Below, piece after piece: positions 7,826-16,583 of a stretch of 64,000 nt of DNA. Each line of letters starts with the position of its first letter. Positions within the stretch are counted from its first letter, which is position 1. Made by a program: the position numbers and the translations under genes. The stretch comes from Cytobacillus firmus DS1. GTDB lineage: Bacteria; Bacillota; Bacilli; Bacillales; Cytobacillaceae. The notes beneath the pieces were generated by a model, which saw nothing but the letters and a program-made list of their open reading frames with translations, made no database searches and was not told the origin of the DNA. The stretch covers positions 1-64,000 of the forward strand of contig NZ_APVL01000006.1 in assembly GCF_000565285.1 (NCBI RefSeq). The letters are read 5' to 3'.

Positions 7826-9697
7826 GTGCATGAAATGACCAATATCACCGCTGGCATGAAGCGTCTCATTGCCGCATTAAAAAGAGGCCAATCTTCTGAT
7901 GGTTCATGGAATTATCCTTTTGAAACCGGCATCTCAACAGACGCTTATATGATCATTTTATTAAGGACACTGGAGATGCATGATGAAAAATTAATTCAGG
8001 GACTGGCAGCAAGAATTCTAAGCAAGCAGGAGGAAAATGGCGCCTGGAAGCTTTTCCGGGATGAACAGGATGGAAATGCAAATGCCACACTGGAGGCTTA
8101 TTATGGACTTCTATATTCGGGCTATATTGAGAAGGAAGATCCCAGAATGAAAGCTGCCGGAAATTTTATAAGGGAGCACGGCGGATTGGAGAGCGCAAAT
8201 GTTATTACCAAAATTATGCTATCCACTACGGGACAATATCCATGGCCTGAATCCTTTCCGATTCCCGTTGAGATTATGCTCCTGCCACTCTCCTTCCCTT
8301 TCAACTTTTATCAGTTTTCGGTGTATGGGCGTGTGAATCTGGCTCCGATTCTGATTCTTACAGAGAAAAAATTCAGCATCAAAACGGAAAACAGCCCAGA
8401 CCTTTCTGACTTGCTGTTAACAAGAGCCCGGTGGGATATTCAGCCGGAATACCGATCATTCTTATCATTCATTAAAGAAGGTGTGGAAGATCTTTTGGGG
8501 CTGCCAGAACAGCTTCACTCATTGGCAATGGACCGGGCAAAGGATTATATGCTTGAGCGGATTGAGCCGGATGGAACATTCTATAGTTATTTCAGCTCAA
8601 CCTTTTTAATGATTTTTGCACTCCTGTCTCTTGGCTATTCGAAGGATGAACCTGTTATAAAGAATGCGGTTGCGGGACTGAAATCGCTGCGTACTGATAT
8701 AGACGGGCTCCCTCATATACAATACGCAAACTCCAGTATATGGAATACATCTCTCATAAACACAGCCCTCCAATTAGCCGGTGTTTCTCCCGATGACCCT
8801 GCAGTAAGGAAAGCAAACACCTATTTACTGATGCGTCAGCATGATCAGCTGGGGGACTGGGCTATCCATAACCCCCATGGAAAGCCCGGCGGATGGGGAT
8901 TTTCCGATGTCAACACCCTCAACCCGGATGTCGATGATACCACCGCTTCATTGAGGGCGATCGCCAGAAGTGTCGAGGACAGTTCTGAATATCAGGATGC
9001 CTGGGATCGCGGCATTCAGTGGCTGGTATCCATGCAGAATGATGATGGCGGCTGGCCATCCTTTGAAAGAAATACCGAAAATCCATGGCTCGCCTTTCTT
9101 CCAATTGAAAAGGGTAAATATATGTTTGGAGACCCAGCCTCAGCCGACCTGACCGGGAGAACACTTGAGTTTTTAGGAAACTATACGAATCTCCCAGCTG
9201 CTGACCCTTTGATAAAAAATGCGGTTAACTGGCTGTTGGATCATCAGGAACAAGATGGGTCCTGGTATGGCAGATGGGGCATTTGCTATATATACGGGAC
9301 ATGGGCATCGGTAACAGGGCTTGTTGCGGCAGGCCATTCAAACCATCCTTCTGTCAGGAAGGCTTGTGGCTGGCTGAAGAAAATACAAAACGAGGATGGT
9401 GGCTGGGGAGAATCCTGCCTGAGTGACAGCCAAAATTCATATGTTCCCTTGAATGCAAGTACCCTTACAGACACGGCGTGGGCAGTTGATGCTCTAATTG
9501 CAGCGGAAGACCAGCCAAATGAACAGATTCAAAAAGGAATTCAGTACTTGCTGAACTCGATTGAAAAAGAGGATTGGACGACAGCCTATCCAAAAGGGCA
9601 GGCCATGGCCGGAAGCTTTTACATTCATTATCACAGCTACCGGTATATCTTCCCTCTTATGACTTTGGCTCATTATCGGGGGAAGTTTGGGGAATGA
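7826..9697 (+). CDS. sqhC: Squalene-hopene / tetraprenyl-beta-curcumene cyclase
   Basis: A 623-aa class II terpene cyclase. The catalytic acid motif is DVDDTT at residues 368-373, and several QW repeats are visible (QSSDGSW, QEENGAW, QNDDGGW, QEQDGSW, QNEDGGW). Length fits the family (about 630). In Bacillus the orthologue cyclises tetraprenyl-beta-curcumene to the C35 sesquarterpene sporulenol; other members make hopene from squalene. The enzyme is a monotopic membrane protein. The GTG at 7826 fits GGAGAGG; an ATG at 7835 is possible. No other terpene genes are adjacent. Confidence 0.93.
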   Translation: MHEMTNITAGMKRLIAALKRGQSSDGSWNYPFETGISTDAYMIILLRTLEMHDEKLIQGLAARILSKQEENGAWKLFRDEQDGNANATLEAYYGLLYSGYIEKEDPRMKAAGNFIREHGGLESANVITKIMLSTTGQYPWPESFPIPVEIMLLPLSFPFNFYQFSVYGRVNLAPILILTEKKFSIKTENSPDLSDLLLTRARWDIQPEYRSFLSFIKEGVEDLLGLPEQLHSLAMDRAKDYMLERIEPDGTFYSYFSSTFLMIFALLSLGYSKDEPVIKNAVAGLKSLRTDIDGLPHIQYANSSIWNTSLINTALQLAGVSPDDPAVRKANTYLLMRQHDQLGDWAIHNPHGKPGGWGFSDVNTLNPDVDDTTASLRAIARSVEDSSEYQDAWDRGIQWLVSMQNDDGGWPSFERNTENPWLAFLPIEKGKYMFGDPASADLTGRTLEFLGNYTNLPAADPLIKNAVNWLLDHQEQDGSWYGRWGICYIYGTWASVTGLVAAGHSNHPSVRKACGWLKKIQNEDGGWGESCLSDSQNSYVPLNASTLTDTAWAVDALIAAEDQPNEQIQKGIQYLLNSIEKEDWTTAYPKGQAMAGSFYIHYHSYRYIFPLMTLAHYRGKFGE

Positions 9698-9750
9698 CGC
9701 AAGTAGTTCAGATAGTGCGGACAAAATGCTAACTAAATTTCATATATATA

Positions 9751-9780
9751 AAAACGCTTGGATTTTATACCAAGCGTTCT
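9751..9780. terminator. Bidirectional terminator between cyclase and VOC genes
   Basis: AACGCTTGG and CCAAGCGTT form a perfect 9-bp stem flanked by A and T tracts, between two convergent genes. Confidence 0.85.
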
Positions 9781-9807
9781 TAGTTGAAAAGGAGGTTATA
9801 TAAAACC

Positions 9808-10230
9808 TTATTCAGCAATTTCCCAAGCTGGATTATAAACTACTTCCCACAAATGTCCGTCAGGGTCCTGGAAGTATCCAGAGTACCCTCCCCAAAAGGT
9901 ATCGTGTGCTGGAACTGTTATAACTGCTCCAGCTTTATATGCCTGTTCCATTACTATATCGACCTCTTCCTTACTCCCTACGTTATGACCAAGTGTAAAT
10001 TCTGCAGGGCTTTTTGGTGACTGTTTTAAGTTTGTATCATGGGCTATATCCTTACGATTCCATATGGCAAGTTTTACTCCATATTGTAAATCAAAAAACG
10101 CAACAGCCCCATGCTCAAATTCTTGACCTACTATTCCTTCTGTTGATAGGCCAAGTCCATCCTGATAGAACTTCAATGACCTTTTCAAATCATCTACACC
10201 CAATGTTATTACTGAAATTCGCGGTTTCAT
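9808..10230 (-). CDS. VOC family (glyoxalase-like) protein
   Basis: A 140-aa protein with the vicinal oxygen chelate fold: an N-terminal ISVITLGVDDLKRSLKFY repeat and a C-terminal YSGYFQDPDGHLWEVVYNP repeat, with a metal-binding Glu in HLWEV. Members include glyoxalases, dioxygenases and antibiotic-binding proteins. The substrate cannot be assigned. It is monocistronic and preceded by AGGAGGG. Confidence 0.85.
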   Translation of the reverse strand: MKPRISVITLGVDDLKRSLKFYQDGLGLSTEGIVGQEFEHGAVAFFDLQYGVKLAIWNRKDIAHDTNLKQSPKSPAEFTLGHNVGSKEEVDIVMEQAYKAGAVITVPAHDTFWGGYSGYFQDPDGHLWEVVYNPAWEIAE

Positions 10231-10451
10231 TTAATCCCTCCTAAAAAATGTACTCTGTTCATTTTAAAATACGTGGGCTAACAAATCGAATATTTATTGA
10301 ACTAACATTGGATGTCCCTGCAAAGTGAATAACCCTAGAACCTTTCACCGAAATATCAGGCTGACAGTACTCTTGTCAAAATTTCAGGAATTTACAGCCC
10401 TCCCCTGGAAATACTAAACAGGTAACGGCATTTTCATTGGAGGGCATTAAC

Positions 10452-11876
10452 TTGAACAACACCTGGCTATCGCTCATACCATTTATTATCGTAATCGGAA
10501 TGTCCATCTGGCTGAAGAATATCCTGCCAGGATTGGTGGCAGGCATCCTTGTTGGTTCCATAATAGTGTCCGCGGACCTGCTGTCGGGCACGGAACAGTC
10601 GGTCACATATATTGTAACCACGCTTTCCGATGAAACGAATATCAAGATAGTCGGATTTTTATATCTGTTCGGCGGGCTTGTGGGAATGATGAATATTGCG
10701 GGCGGCATTAAGGGCTTTTCCGAATGGGCCGGCAGACGGATCCGCTCTGAACGCAGTCTTCTTGTGTTCATCTGGATCACTCTCCCATTCACCTTCATGA
10801 TGCCGATGTTTCGGATTATGATGATCGGGCCCATTATCAAATCCTTAATTAAAAAAATGAATCTCTCCAAACAGAAAGTCGGCATGACTCTCGATATCTC
10901 AACCGAATCAGTGATTGTGCTGCTTCCGGTTGCGACAGCTTTTGTAGGCTTCATGGTATCCCTTGTTGAAGGCGGTATCAGCGGGCTGGATCTGGATATG
11001 TCCGCATATGAGATTTTTTTATTAAGTATTCTGTTTAATTTTTACGCGATCATTATGCTTCTGATTGGGATTGTGCAGACTTTTTGGAGCCGGAAAAAGA
11101 CAGGAGAGCAAAAAGCTGAAGTCCATACCGATTTGGAGGAAAAAGAGCATGAATTCCACCGGTTGGGAATTAAAAAAGAATTATCGCTCGTAAAAGCCCA
11201 GCCATGGCATTTAATTTTCCCCGTGGTTTTATTACTTTCCTTTTCTCTTTTTCTATTATGGCAGGACGGAATGTCGCAGGGTGCAAATACGATTTTCGAG
11301 GCTTTTTCCATGGCCGACGCTACATTTGTGATGCTGCTGGCTGTTTTTATTACCCTTGTCCTCACCTTTATTTTCTACATAATCAGACGGGAAAAAATGA
11401 ACGAAATTCTTTATCACTTTTACGATGGAGGCAATCAGATGATGGAAGCGATCAGCTTGCTCATCCTGATTTGGGCTCTGACACTGGCGGCGGAGGATCT
11501 TGGTTTTTCGGATTTTATCGGGAGCTCACTCGGAAGCTTTCTGCCAGCATTCTTGACACCGGCTGCCATATTTGTGCTCGGTTCAGTGGTCGGCTATTTT
11601 ATCGGAAGCTCCTGGGGAACCTGGGGATTATTCATGCCGCTCGGAATTACCCTCGCGGTTTCAACCGGCGCTTCCATTCCGCTTACCGTTGGAGCCGTGT
11701 TCGCAAGCGGGGCATTCGGAGCGCTGTCCTCACCGCTTGGAGATACGACCATTACCACTGCTTCGATTTTAGATATGGACCTTGTTGACTATGCACGATA
11801 TAAATTGAAGATTTCAGCCATTGGGGCTATGCTTGCTGCCGCACTATTTATTGCTTCAGGATTGTTAATTTCATAG
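10452..11876 (+). CDS. NhaC family Na+/H+ antiporter-like transporter
   Basis: A 474-aa polytopic membrane protein with about 11-12 hydrophobic segments and a hydrophilic loop near residues 215-240 (KKTGEQKAEVHTDLEEKEHE). The late segment SSWGTWGLFMPLG and the motif SPLGDTTITTASIL are characteristic of the NhaC/arginine-ornithine antiporter superfamily. Proposed role is cation/proton or substrate exchange across the plasma membrane. I chose TTG at 10452 because GGAGGG lies 7 bp upstream; the TTG at 10437 overlaps that site. Confidence 0.85.
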   Translation: MNNTWLSLIPFIIVIGMSIWLKNILPGLVAGILVGSIIVSADLLSGTEQSVTYIVTTLSDETNIKIVGFLYLFGGLVGMMNIAGGIKGFSEWAGRRIRSERSLLVFIWITLPFTFMMPMFRIMMIGPIIKSLIKKMNLSKQKVGMTLDISTESVIVLLPVATAFVGFMVSLVEGGISGLDLDMSAYEIFLLSILFNFYAIIMLLIGIVQTFWSRKKTGEQKAEVHTDLEEKEHEFHRLGIKKELSLVKAQPWHLIFPVVLLLSFSLFLLWQDGMSQGANTIFEAFSMADATFVMLLAVFITLVLTFIFYIIRREKMNEILYHFYDGGNQMMEAISLLILIWALTLAAEDLGFSDFIGSSLGSFLPAFLTPAAIFVLGSVVGYFIGSSWGTWGLFMPLGITLAVSTGASIPLTVGAVFASGAFGALSSPLGDTTITTASILDMDLVDYARYKLKISAIGAMLAAALFIASGLLIS

Positions 11877-11950
11877 ACAGTCTGTTCCTTTTGCTAAAAA
11901 CTTAGGTCATCCAGCTTGGCGCTCATTTGGGATCCGTGAGATTGGGAGCA

Positions 11951-12275
11951 ACTTCGGACACAGGAAGGGGAAATCCAGCTGGCGTCGTCGGAAACCGAGT
12001 CAACTTCGGACTCAGAAAACCGGCAACCCTGGGTCTGTGTCAGAACCCGAGGCTACTTCGGACTCAGAATGCAGGAAACCGCGGTTCTGTGTCAGAACCC
12101 GAAGCTACTTCTGACACACAAAGCTGGAAACCCTGGTTCTGTGTCAGAACCCGAGCCTACTTCGGACTCAGAATGCAGGAAACCCTGCTCCTGTGTCAGA
12201 ACCCGAAACAACTTCGGACACAAAAAGCAGGAAACCACAAATCTGTGTCCGAACCTATAAACTTCAGAATGAGAA
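11951..12275. repeat. Tandem 52-bp repeat, six units (dispersed repeat family, locus 1)
   Basis: The sequence ACTTC[GT]GAC recurs at 11951, 12003, 12055, 12107, 12159 and 12211, an exact 52-bp period, with a shortened seventh copy at 12261. Each unit holds the element ACTTCGGACTCAGAA and the inverted-repeat element TTCTGTGTCAGAA separated by a GCAGGAAACC core. The block lies between convergent genes (NhaC-like and MutS2-like). The same repeat with the same period, in the other orientation, occurs at 45820-45900 and 62185-62345, and a degenerate unit at about 48303-48360. Open frames through it are by-products. Not CRISPR: the units are contiguous with no unique spacers. Confidence 0.9.
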
Positions 12276-12282
12276 AACACTA

Positions 12283-12311
12283 AAAGGCGATCCTCCACCC
12301 GGAGAATCGCC
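12283..12311 (-). terminator. Terminator after the MutS2-like gene
   Basis: GGCGATCCTCC and GGAGAATCGCC form a stem with one mismatch around ACCC, flanked on the minus-strand exit by CTTTTAG. It lies six bases past the stop codon. Confidence 0.75.
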
Positions 12312-12316
12312 TCATT

Positions 12317-14221
12317 TTATTCCTGTTTCCTATTCCTAATCTCCTTTTCAACCTTTCGCAGTGCCTTTTTCGATCCTCTCTCCAGATCATGCTGCAGCTT
12401 CCGTTCATGGTAACTGGTAAATAGGGTAGTCCTGTCATACCCTTCCGGATACAGCTCGCTTGCTTTAATGTCCAGTTCAATCCGCTTGCTGTTCACTTCC
12501 ACTATTTCATCTTTATAGAACAGCTTGATGTTATTGAATTTATCTATTGGCTCATATACAATGGCGTAATCATCCTGGCTGATCAGTTTTACACGGTCAC
12601 CGATTTCATAAGGATATTCGTCTATGTTCTGCTTCACTTCAATCACTGGCTTCTTTATTTTGTTCTCTCTTACTGCTTCCAGATTATAATCCTTGTTTTC
12701 AATATACATTTGCGCGCGCTTCAGGACATGTTCGCGGATATTCATTTTTCTGGAAATCCAAAGCGCATTGCTCTCTCCAGATTCACCTATTAAGAGCGTA
12801 TACATCGGCTTCAATTCCGCGCTATCGAATAGCATGGCAGCGTTCATAAAATCATTATGCATTTCAGAATAACGTTTAATCTCACCGTAATGAGTAGTGG
12901 CAACTGTGATGCATCCCATATGATAAAACTCTTCAAGAATCGCAATGGCCAATGCAGCACCTTCATTCGGCTCTGTTCCGCTTCCAATTTCATCGAATAA
13001 AAGCAGCGTATTATTAATGGAAGCACTCATAATCTCTGAAATATTTTTCATATGGGAAGAAAACGTGCTTAGCGCGTTCTCGATGCTCTGATTATCGCCA
13101 ATATCAACAAAGACATTGTCAAAGATGGCGATTTCACTTCCCGGCTTCGCCATAATATGAAACCCGGACATGACAGCCAGAGAGAGGATTCCGATTGTCT
13201 TTAAGACGACGGTTTTCCCGCCAGCATTTGGGCCGGTTATAACTAAGCTTCTATAGTCCTTCCCGATTTCAAAATCCAGCGGGACAACGTTTCCTTCCAA
13301 TAAAGGATGCCTGCTGCTTACTAATTTGATGTACCCATGATTATTAATCCCCGGTTCTATGGCGTCCGTACTTTTGCTGTACTTCGCTTTCGCAAAAATC
13401 ATGTCGTACTGGCTTATGCATTCAATATTGATGCAGATCTCATGAATGGACTCAAGAATCGCTCCGGAAAGTGTGGCTAAAATTTGATATTCCTCCACCG
13501 ACTCCTCCGATTTCAGCATAGCCAATTCCACATTAAGCTTTGAAACGGCATCAGGTTCTATGAAGACAGTGGACCCTTTTGAAGATGTTTCGATTACTGT
13601 TCCGGCTACCTGATTCTTAAAGGATGCTTTAATGGGAATCGTAAAACGGTCATCCTTTTTGCTTATATAAAATTCTTGGATGTATTCCTTATTTGCACTG
13701 CTCCGCAGGAACTTATTCAATCGTTCTTCAATTTTCTCTTCGGTTTTGGCAATATGATTTCTAATCCGTTTCAGGTCTTTGCTGGCACCTGAGTCAACCA
13801 TGTTTCCTTTGATTGCAAATAAGATCTCTTCTTCGATATTCCTGAATTCCGTCATAGATAAAGCATAGGTGTAGAGAACTGGCGCAAAAAATTCTTTATC
13901 TGCCATAAACTTTTTGATTTTCCGGCAGCCTCTTAGAAAATCGGATACAGCGTTTAACTCTGATGGAGTTAATATGATCCCTTTTTCCACTTTTTCAATA
14001 ATACTGGTGATATTGGAAATGCCGGTTAATGGCAAATGCTTTTCGGCGTCCAGCAGCCTTCTCGCCTCGCTTGTTTCATTTAAGCGATTTCGGACGGCTT
14101 TTATATTTGAGCTCGGCTCCAGCTTATCGATCAGCGCTTTCCCTAAACTGCTGACGCAATGCTGCTTTACTTTATTCTTCAATTCATGGTATTGCAATTT
14201 ATCAAAGGTCATTCCATTCAT
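12317..14221 (-). CDS. MutS2-like ATPase without Smr domain
   Basis: A 634-aa MutS-family protein. Residues about 1-300 form the MutS2-type lever and clamp, and the ATPase holds Walker A GPNAGGKT at 330-337, Walker B LLLFDE at 406-411, and a TTHYGEIK motif near 442. Full MutS2 is about 785 aa and ends in an endonuclease Smr domain, absent here; the protein ends in a basic helix (KKALRKVEKEIRNRKQE). MutS2 proteins act on recombination intermediates and collided ribosomes rather than mismatches. Likely an accessory paralogue, not the housekeeping mutS2. Monocistronic. Confidence 0.88.
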   Translation of the reverse strand: MNGMTFDKLQYHELKNKVKQHCVSSLGKALIDKLEPSSNIKAVRNRLNETSEARRLLDAEKHLPLTGISNITSIIEKVEKGIILTPSELNAVSDFLRGCRKIKKFMADKEFFAPVLYTYALSMTEFRNIEEEILFAIKGNMVDSGASKDLKRIRNHIAKTEEKIEERLNKFLRSSANKEYIQEFYISKKDDRFTIPIKASFKNQVAGTVIETSSKGSTVFIEPDAVSKLNVELAMLKSEESVEEYQILATLSGAILESIHEICINIECISQYDMIFAKAKYSKSTDAIEPGINNHGYIKLVSSRHPLLEGNVVPLDFEIGKDYRSLVITGPNAGGKTVVLKTIGILSLAVMSGFHIMAKPGSEIAIFDNVFVDIGDNQSIENALSTFSSHMKNISEIMSASINNTLLLFDEIGSGTEPNEGAALAIAILEEFYHMGCITVATTHYGEIKRYSEMHNDFMNAAMLFDSAELKPMYTLLIGESGESNALWISRKMNIREHVLKRAQMYIENKDYNLEAVRENKIKKPVIEVKQNIDEYPYEIGDRVKLISQDDYAIVYEPIDKFNNIKLFYKDEIVEVNSKRIELDIKASELYPEGYDRTTLFTSYHERKLQHDLERGSKKALRKVEKEIRNRKQE

Positions 14222-14248
14222 TATCTCTGCCTCATTCCAAATAAAATA

Positions 14249-14304
14249 GCCCGCGTAAGCCTTCTCCTACTCCAATGTAAATTGGGCAGAAAGCTTCCGC
14301 GGGC
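14249..14304. repeat. Long imperfect extragenic palindrome
   Basis: GCCCGCG at 14249-14255 pairs with CGCGGGC at 14298-14304, with inner matches AAGC/GCTT and CCAAT/ATTGG, giving a 56-bp hairpin upstream of the MutS2-like gene. GC-rich palindromes containing GCCCGCGG are common between Bacillus genes. It may be a repeat element or a structured leader. The rest of 14305-14600 shows nothing I can name. Confidence 0.6.
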
Positions 14305-14607
14305 GTTCTACTTTTCGAACAGGCATAAACAAACTAAACCCTTAAGCAGGCTTAGTGTCTAAAGCTACACGAATATATAGAAATGGAAGCAGTCTGATAG
14401 CAGGTATTCAAACAAAACATGTTTGAAAAAAGGCATTCCTAATAAACTGGCGATAACCAGAAAATCAGCACCTTATTCAACTAAATAATTAGTTGACACC
14501 TGCAATCGACATACTTCACCACACCTTTTAATAATATGAAATTAATGTAGCACGGAACTGCCAGTCTCGTCAAACTGCTTTTGGAAATTATTTGTACATT
14601 TATTCAA

Positions 14608-14645
14608 AAAGAAAGTGCACCTTTTCCAAAAGGCGCACTTTCTTT
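14608..14645 (-). terminator. Terminator after small lipoprotein gene
   Basis: AAAGAAAGTGC and GCACTTTCTTT form an 11-bp stem with inner CCTTTT/AAAGG pairing. It lies 12 bp beyond the lipoprotein stop on the minus strand. Confidence 0.8.
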
Positions 14646-14657
14646 GAATTTGATTCT

Positions 14658-14807
14658 TTACTCAGTTTCTTCTTCAGTGCCTTCTTCAGTTCCCGTATCT
14701 TCAGTTTCTTCTGTGTTAGTCTCGTCAGTATCATCTTCATTGCTGCAGCCTGTCGCCACACCTGTAATCATTAAAACTGCCATCATAGCTAATAACCATT
14801 TTTTCAT
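14658..14807 (-). CDS. Small acidic lipoprotein
   Basis: A 49-aa protein starting MKKWLLAMMAVLMITGVATGC, a lipoprotein signal with lipobox ATGC (Cys21), followed by an acidic Asp/Glu/Thr-rich tail (DDTDETNTEETEDTGTEE). The start at 14807 has AAGGAGG 8 bp upstream, so longer upstream readings of the frame are rejected. It should be anchored to the outer face of the membrane. Function unknown; similar short acidic lipoproteins are frequent in Bacillus. Confidence 0.8.
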   Translation of the reverse strand: MKKWLLAMMAVLMITGVATGCSNEDDTDETNTEETEDTGTEEGTEEETE

Positions 14808-14959
14808 TTCCAATTCCTCCTTGGCTGCTTTATTTGTTACAGTAGTAATCATAGAAGAATCTGGACAGAAATAGAAGGTCTTAATCCATATTTTTACATA
14901 TATTAACCTTCTTTTAAGAAAGTTAATGAAAATAAAACATAGGTTTTTCATATAGCGGG

Positions 14960-15190
14960 ACTAATAGCCCTTCACAAAGTGGTACTTTGAAACTCATGGT
15001 CTAAGCTATTTCCGGGTAAAATGCCGGCACTCATTCTCCCCCGTCATCTTCACCATCATCACTGTCTCCTGTATTAATTTCATCGCCGTTCCCGGAATGA
15101 TCGACTTCATCAAAAATCCTTTAATAGAATCACGAATATTTTTAATTGTATCTGCACAATCATTCCAGTAATTTGCATTTAAAAAACTCT
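14960..15190. other. Intergenic stretch with no assignable gene
   Basis: Between the lipoprotein and the next small genes. On the minus strand a short acidic frame (about 15031-15112, DEVDHSGNGDEINTG...) ends at TGA without a start or ribosome binding site and may be a gene remnant. Nothing else is recognisable. Confidence 0.3.
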
Positions 15191-15283
15191 CTAAACAGCT
15201 TGTTTTTTATATCTTGATATAAGGTAGAGGCAAAGTACTGCTATAAAAAGAAAAGTTAGTATCAGACCCCAGTTTTTAATCAT
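15191..15283 (-). CDS. Possible single-span membrane peptide (30 aa)
   Basis: ATG at 15283 to TAG at 15191 encodes 30 residues: a short basic start, one hydrophobic helix (LILTFLFIAVLCLYLI) and a basic tail (SRYKKQ). The ribosome binding site is weak (TAGGGTTGC), so the gene is only a candidate. Confidence 0.35.
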   Translation of the reverse strand: MIKNWGLILTFLFIAVLCLYLISRYKKQAV

Positions 15284-15429
15284 TCGGCAGCAACCCTACA
15301 TAATCTTTTTTATTGGTATGAAATTACTTAGTCGAAGATTACCTATTTGGAAGTGTTGCCTCTCAAGGATTCTGTTAAAATATATTTATTTGAAGGAATA
15401 CGGCAATTCTTTTAGGAGAGGGATAATCA

Positions 15430-15618
15430 TTGAACATTGGATTAGGACTTTTACTTGCACCTATCGCATTCATTTTTATGGCATTGGGGACCATCTCACT
15501 TAAAAAGAGGGATAGACTGATTGGCAATGGCTTGTTAATAGCGGGAGCCATCTTTTTACTCGGAAGTGTTATCCTGTTGGCTGGCTTATATGACCCTTAT
15601 TCAAATCATATTCGTTAA
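15430..15618 (+). CDS. Small two-span membrane protein
   Basis: A 62-aa protein with TTG start at 15430 and a clear AGGAGAGG site 8 bp upstream. Two hydrophobic helices (residues about 3-22 and 33-52) are separated by a basic loop (SLKKRDR), and the tail is polar. Probably a membrane protein of unknown function. It ends just before a bidirectional terminator shared with cutC. Confidence 0.7.
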   Translation: MNIGLGLLLAPIAFIFMALGTISLKKRDRLIGNGLLIAGAIFLLGSVILLAGLYDPYSNHIR

Positions 15619-15636
15619 AGATTTTCCGAAAGAACG

Positions 15637-15667
15637 CAAAAAAGCATCAAACAATTTGATGCTTTTT
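15637..15667. terminator. Bidirectional terminator between small membrane gene and cutC
   Basis: AAAAAAGCATCAAA and TTTGATGCTTTTTT form a perfect stem with A and T tracts on both sides, between convergent genes. Confidence 0.9.
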
Positions 15668-15668
15668 T

Positions 15669-16364
15669 CTATAACGCCACGCGGCCTATGATCCTCTTTA
15701 ACTCCTGCACTCTCTCAGGATCAATCGCATGCTCATAGCTTGATTGGATACGTACTCCTGTACCAAAGTGAACTTCAGTAACTGGCACCTCATTCATAAA
15801 TCTTTTGATATTTTCAACAGAAAGCCCTGCCCCTGCCATAATCTTTATATGACTATCTGCAGTAAGCTCATGGAGGCGCTTCAGTCTTTCTGCTGCATCT
15901 GCAGCACTTCTCCGGCCTCCGGATGTAAGGATCCTCGAAATTTGTGGATACTGCTTTAGGCTTTCCAAAGCTGCAAATTGATCATCGGCTTCATCAAAGG
16001 CGCGGTGGAAGGTAATATCCATTCCTTCTGCGGCATTGATTAATTGCTCTATATGATCGTTATGTACGTGATAGTCAAGTGTAAGAACGCCAAATACTAC
16101 ACCTGCTACTCCTAATTTTTTGCAGACTTTTATATCCTGAATCATTATTTCGATATCCTCTTCGGAATAGTAAAACCCGCGGCTGTGCGGACGTATCATC
16201 ACATTTACTGGGATTGTTAATTCCTTGCACACTCTTTCAATGACACCATAGCTTGGGGTTAAACCGCCCTCCGCCAGCCCGGTTACCAGTTCAATTCTGC
16301 CTGCGCCGGCTTCCTGGGCAATTAGCGCATCACTCAGGGTGTCTGCGATCACTTCTATTAACAT
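15669..16364 (-). CDS. cutC: CutC family protein
   Basis: A 231-aa TIM-barrel protein of normal CutC length. Family motifs visible are IEVIADTLSDALIAQEAGAGRIEL at the start, VNVMIRPHSRGFYYS near residue 55, DITFHRAFDE near 115, and LTSGGRRSAADA near 146. CutC was linked to copper homeostasis in E. coli, though the role is debated and the enzymatic reaction is unknown. Monocistronic; starts behind AAGGAGA. Confidence 0.93.
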   Translation of the reverse strand: MLIEVIADTLSDALIAQEAGAGRIELVTGLAEGGLTPSYGVIERVCKELTIPVNVMIRPHSRGFYYSEEDIEIMIQDIKVCKKLGVAGVVFGVLTLDYHVHNDHIEQLINAAEGMDITFHRAFDEADDQFAALESLKQYPQISRILTSGGRRSAADAAERLKRLHELTADSHIKIMAGAGLSVENIKRFMNEVPVTEVHFGTGVRIQSSYEHAIDPERVQELKRIIGRVAL

Positions 16365-16540
16365 GTTTATGTATCTCCTTTAATAGTGAGTTCTCATTAG
16401 TTGACCTTAATCAATTTAAAGCAATTTCTCCCTAAAGCTCATATATGAGTAATCCCGCTATCTACCCCATCTCATTATACACTTTGTTCAAAGCACAGAA
16501 TACCAAGTTAGTAAGCTGGAGTGACATAGTAATGCAAAAA

Positions 16541-16568
16541 TAAAAAACCAGGCACATCAGGACCTGGT
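16541..16568 (-). terminator. Terminator of the phn operon
   Basis: On the minus strand ACCAGG pairs with CCTGGT and is followed by TTTTTATTTTT, 15 bp after the last phnE stop codon. Confidence 0.85.
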
Positions 16569-16583
16569 CAAAATTGACTTATA

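Noticed and set aside
8122..9474. Antisense open frames inside the squalene cyclase gene
   Set aside because: Shadows of a GC-balanced coding region without starts or binding sites.
10437..10451. Earlier TTG start of the NhaC-like gene
   Set aside because: It overlaps the GGAGGG site that serves the TTG at 10452.
11951..12275. CRISPR array
   Set aside because: Units are contiguous 52-bp copies with no unique spacers between conserved repeats and no cas genes nearby.
11927..12283. Long open frame (118 aa) and others of 63-68 aa over the first repeat block
   Set aside because: They arise from the 52-bp tandem repeat, have no ribosome binding site, and occur on both strands in several frames.
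14808..14951. N-terminal extension of the small lipoprotein
   Set aside because: A perfect AAGGAGG and a lipoprotein signal mark ATG 14807 as the start; the extension has no binding site.
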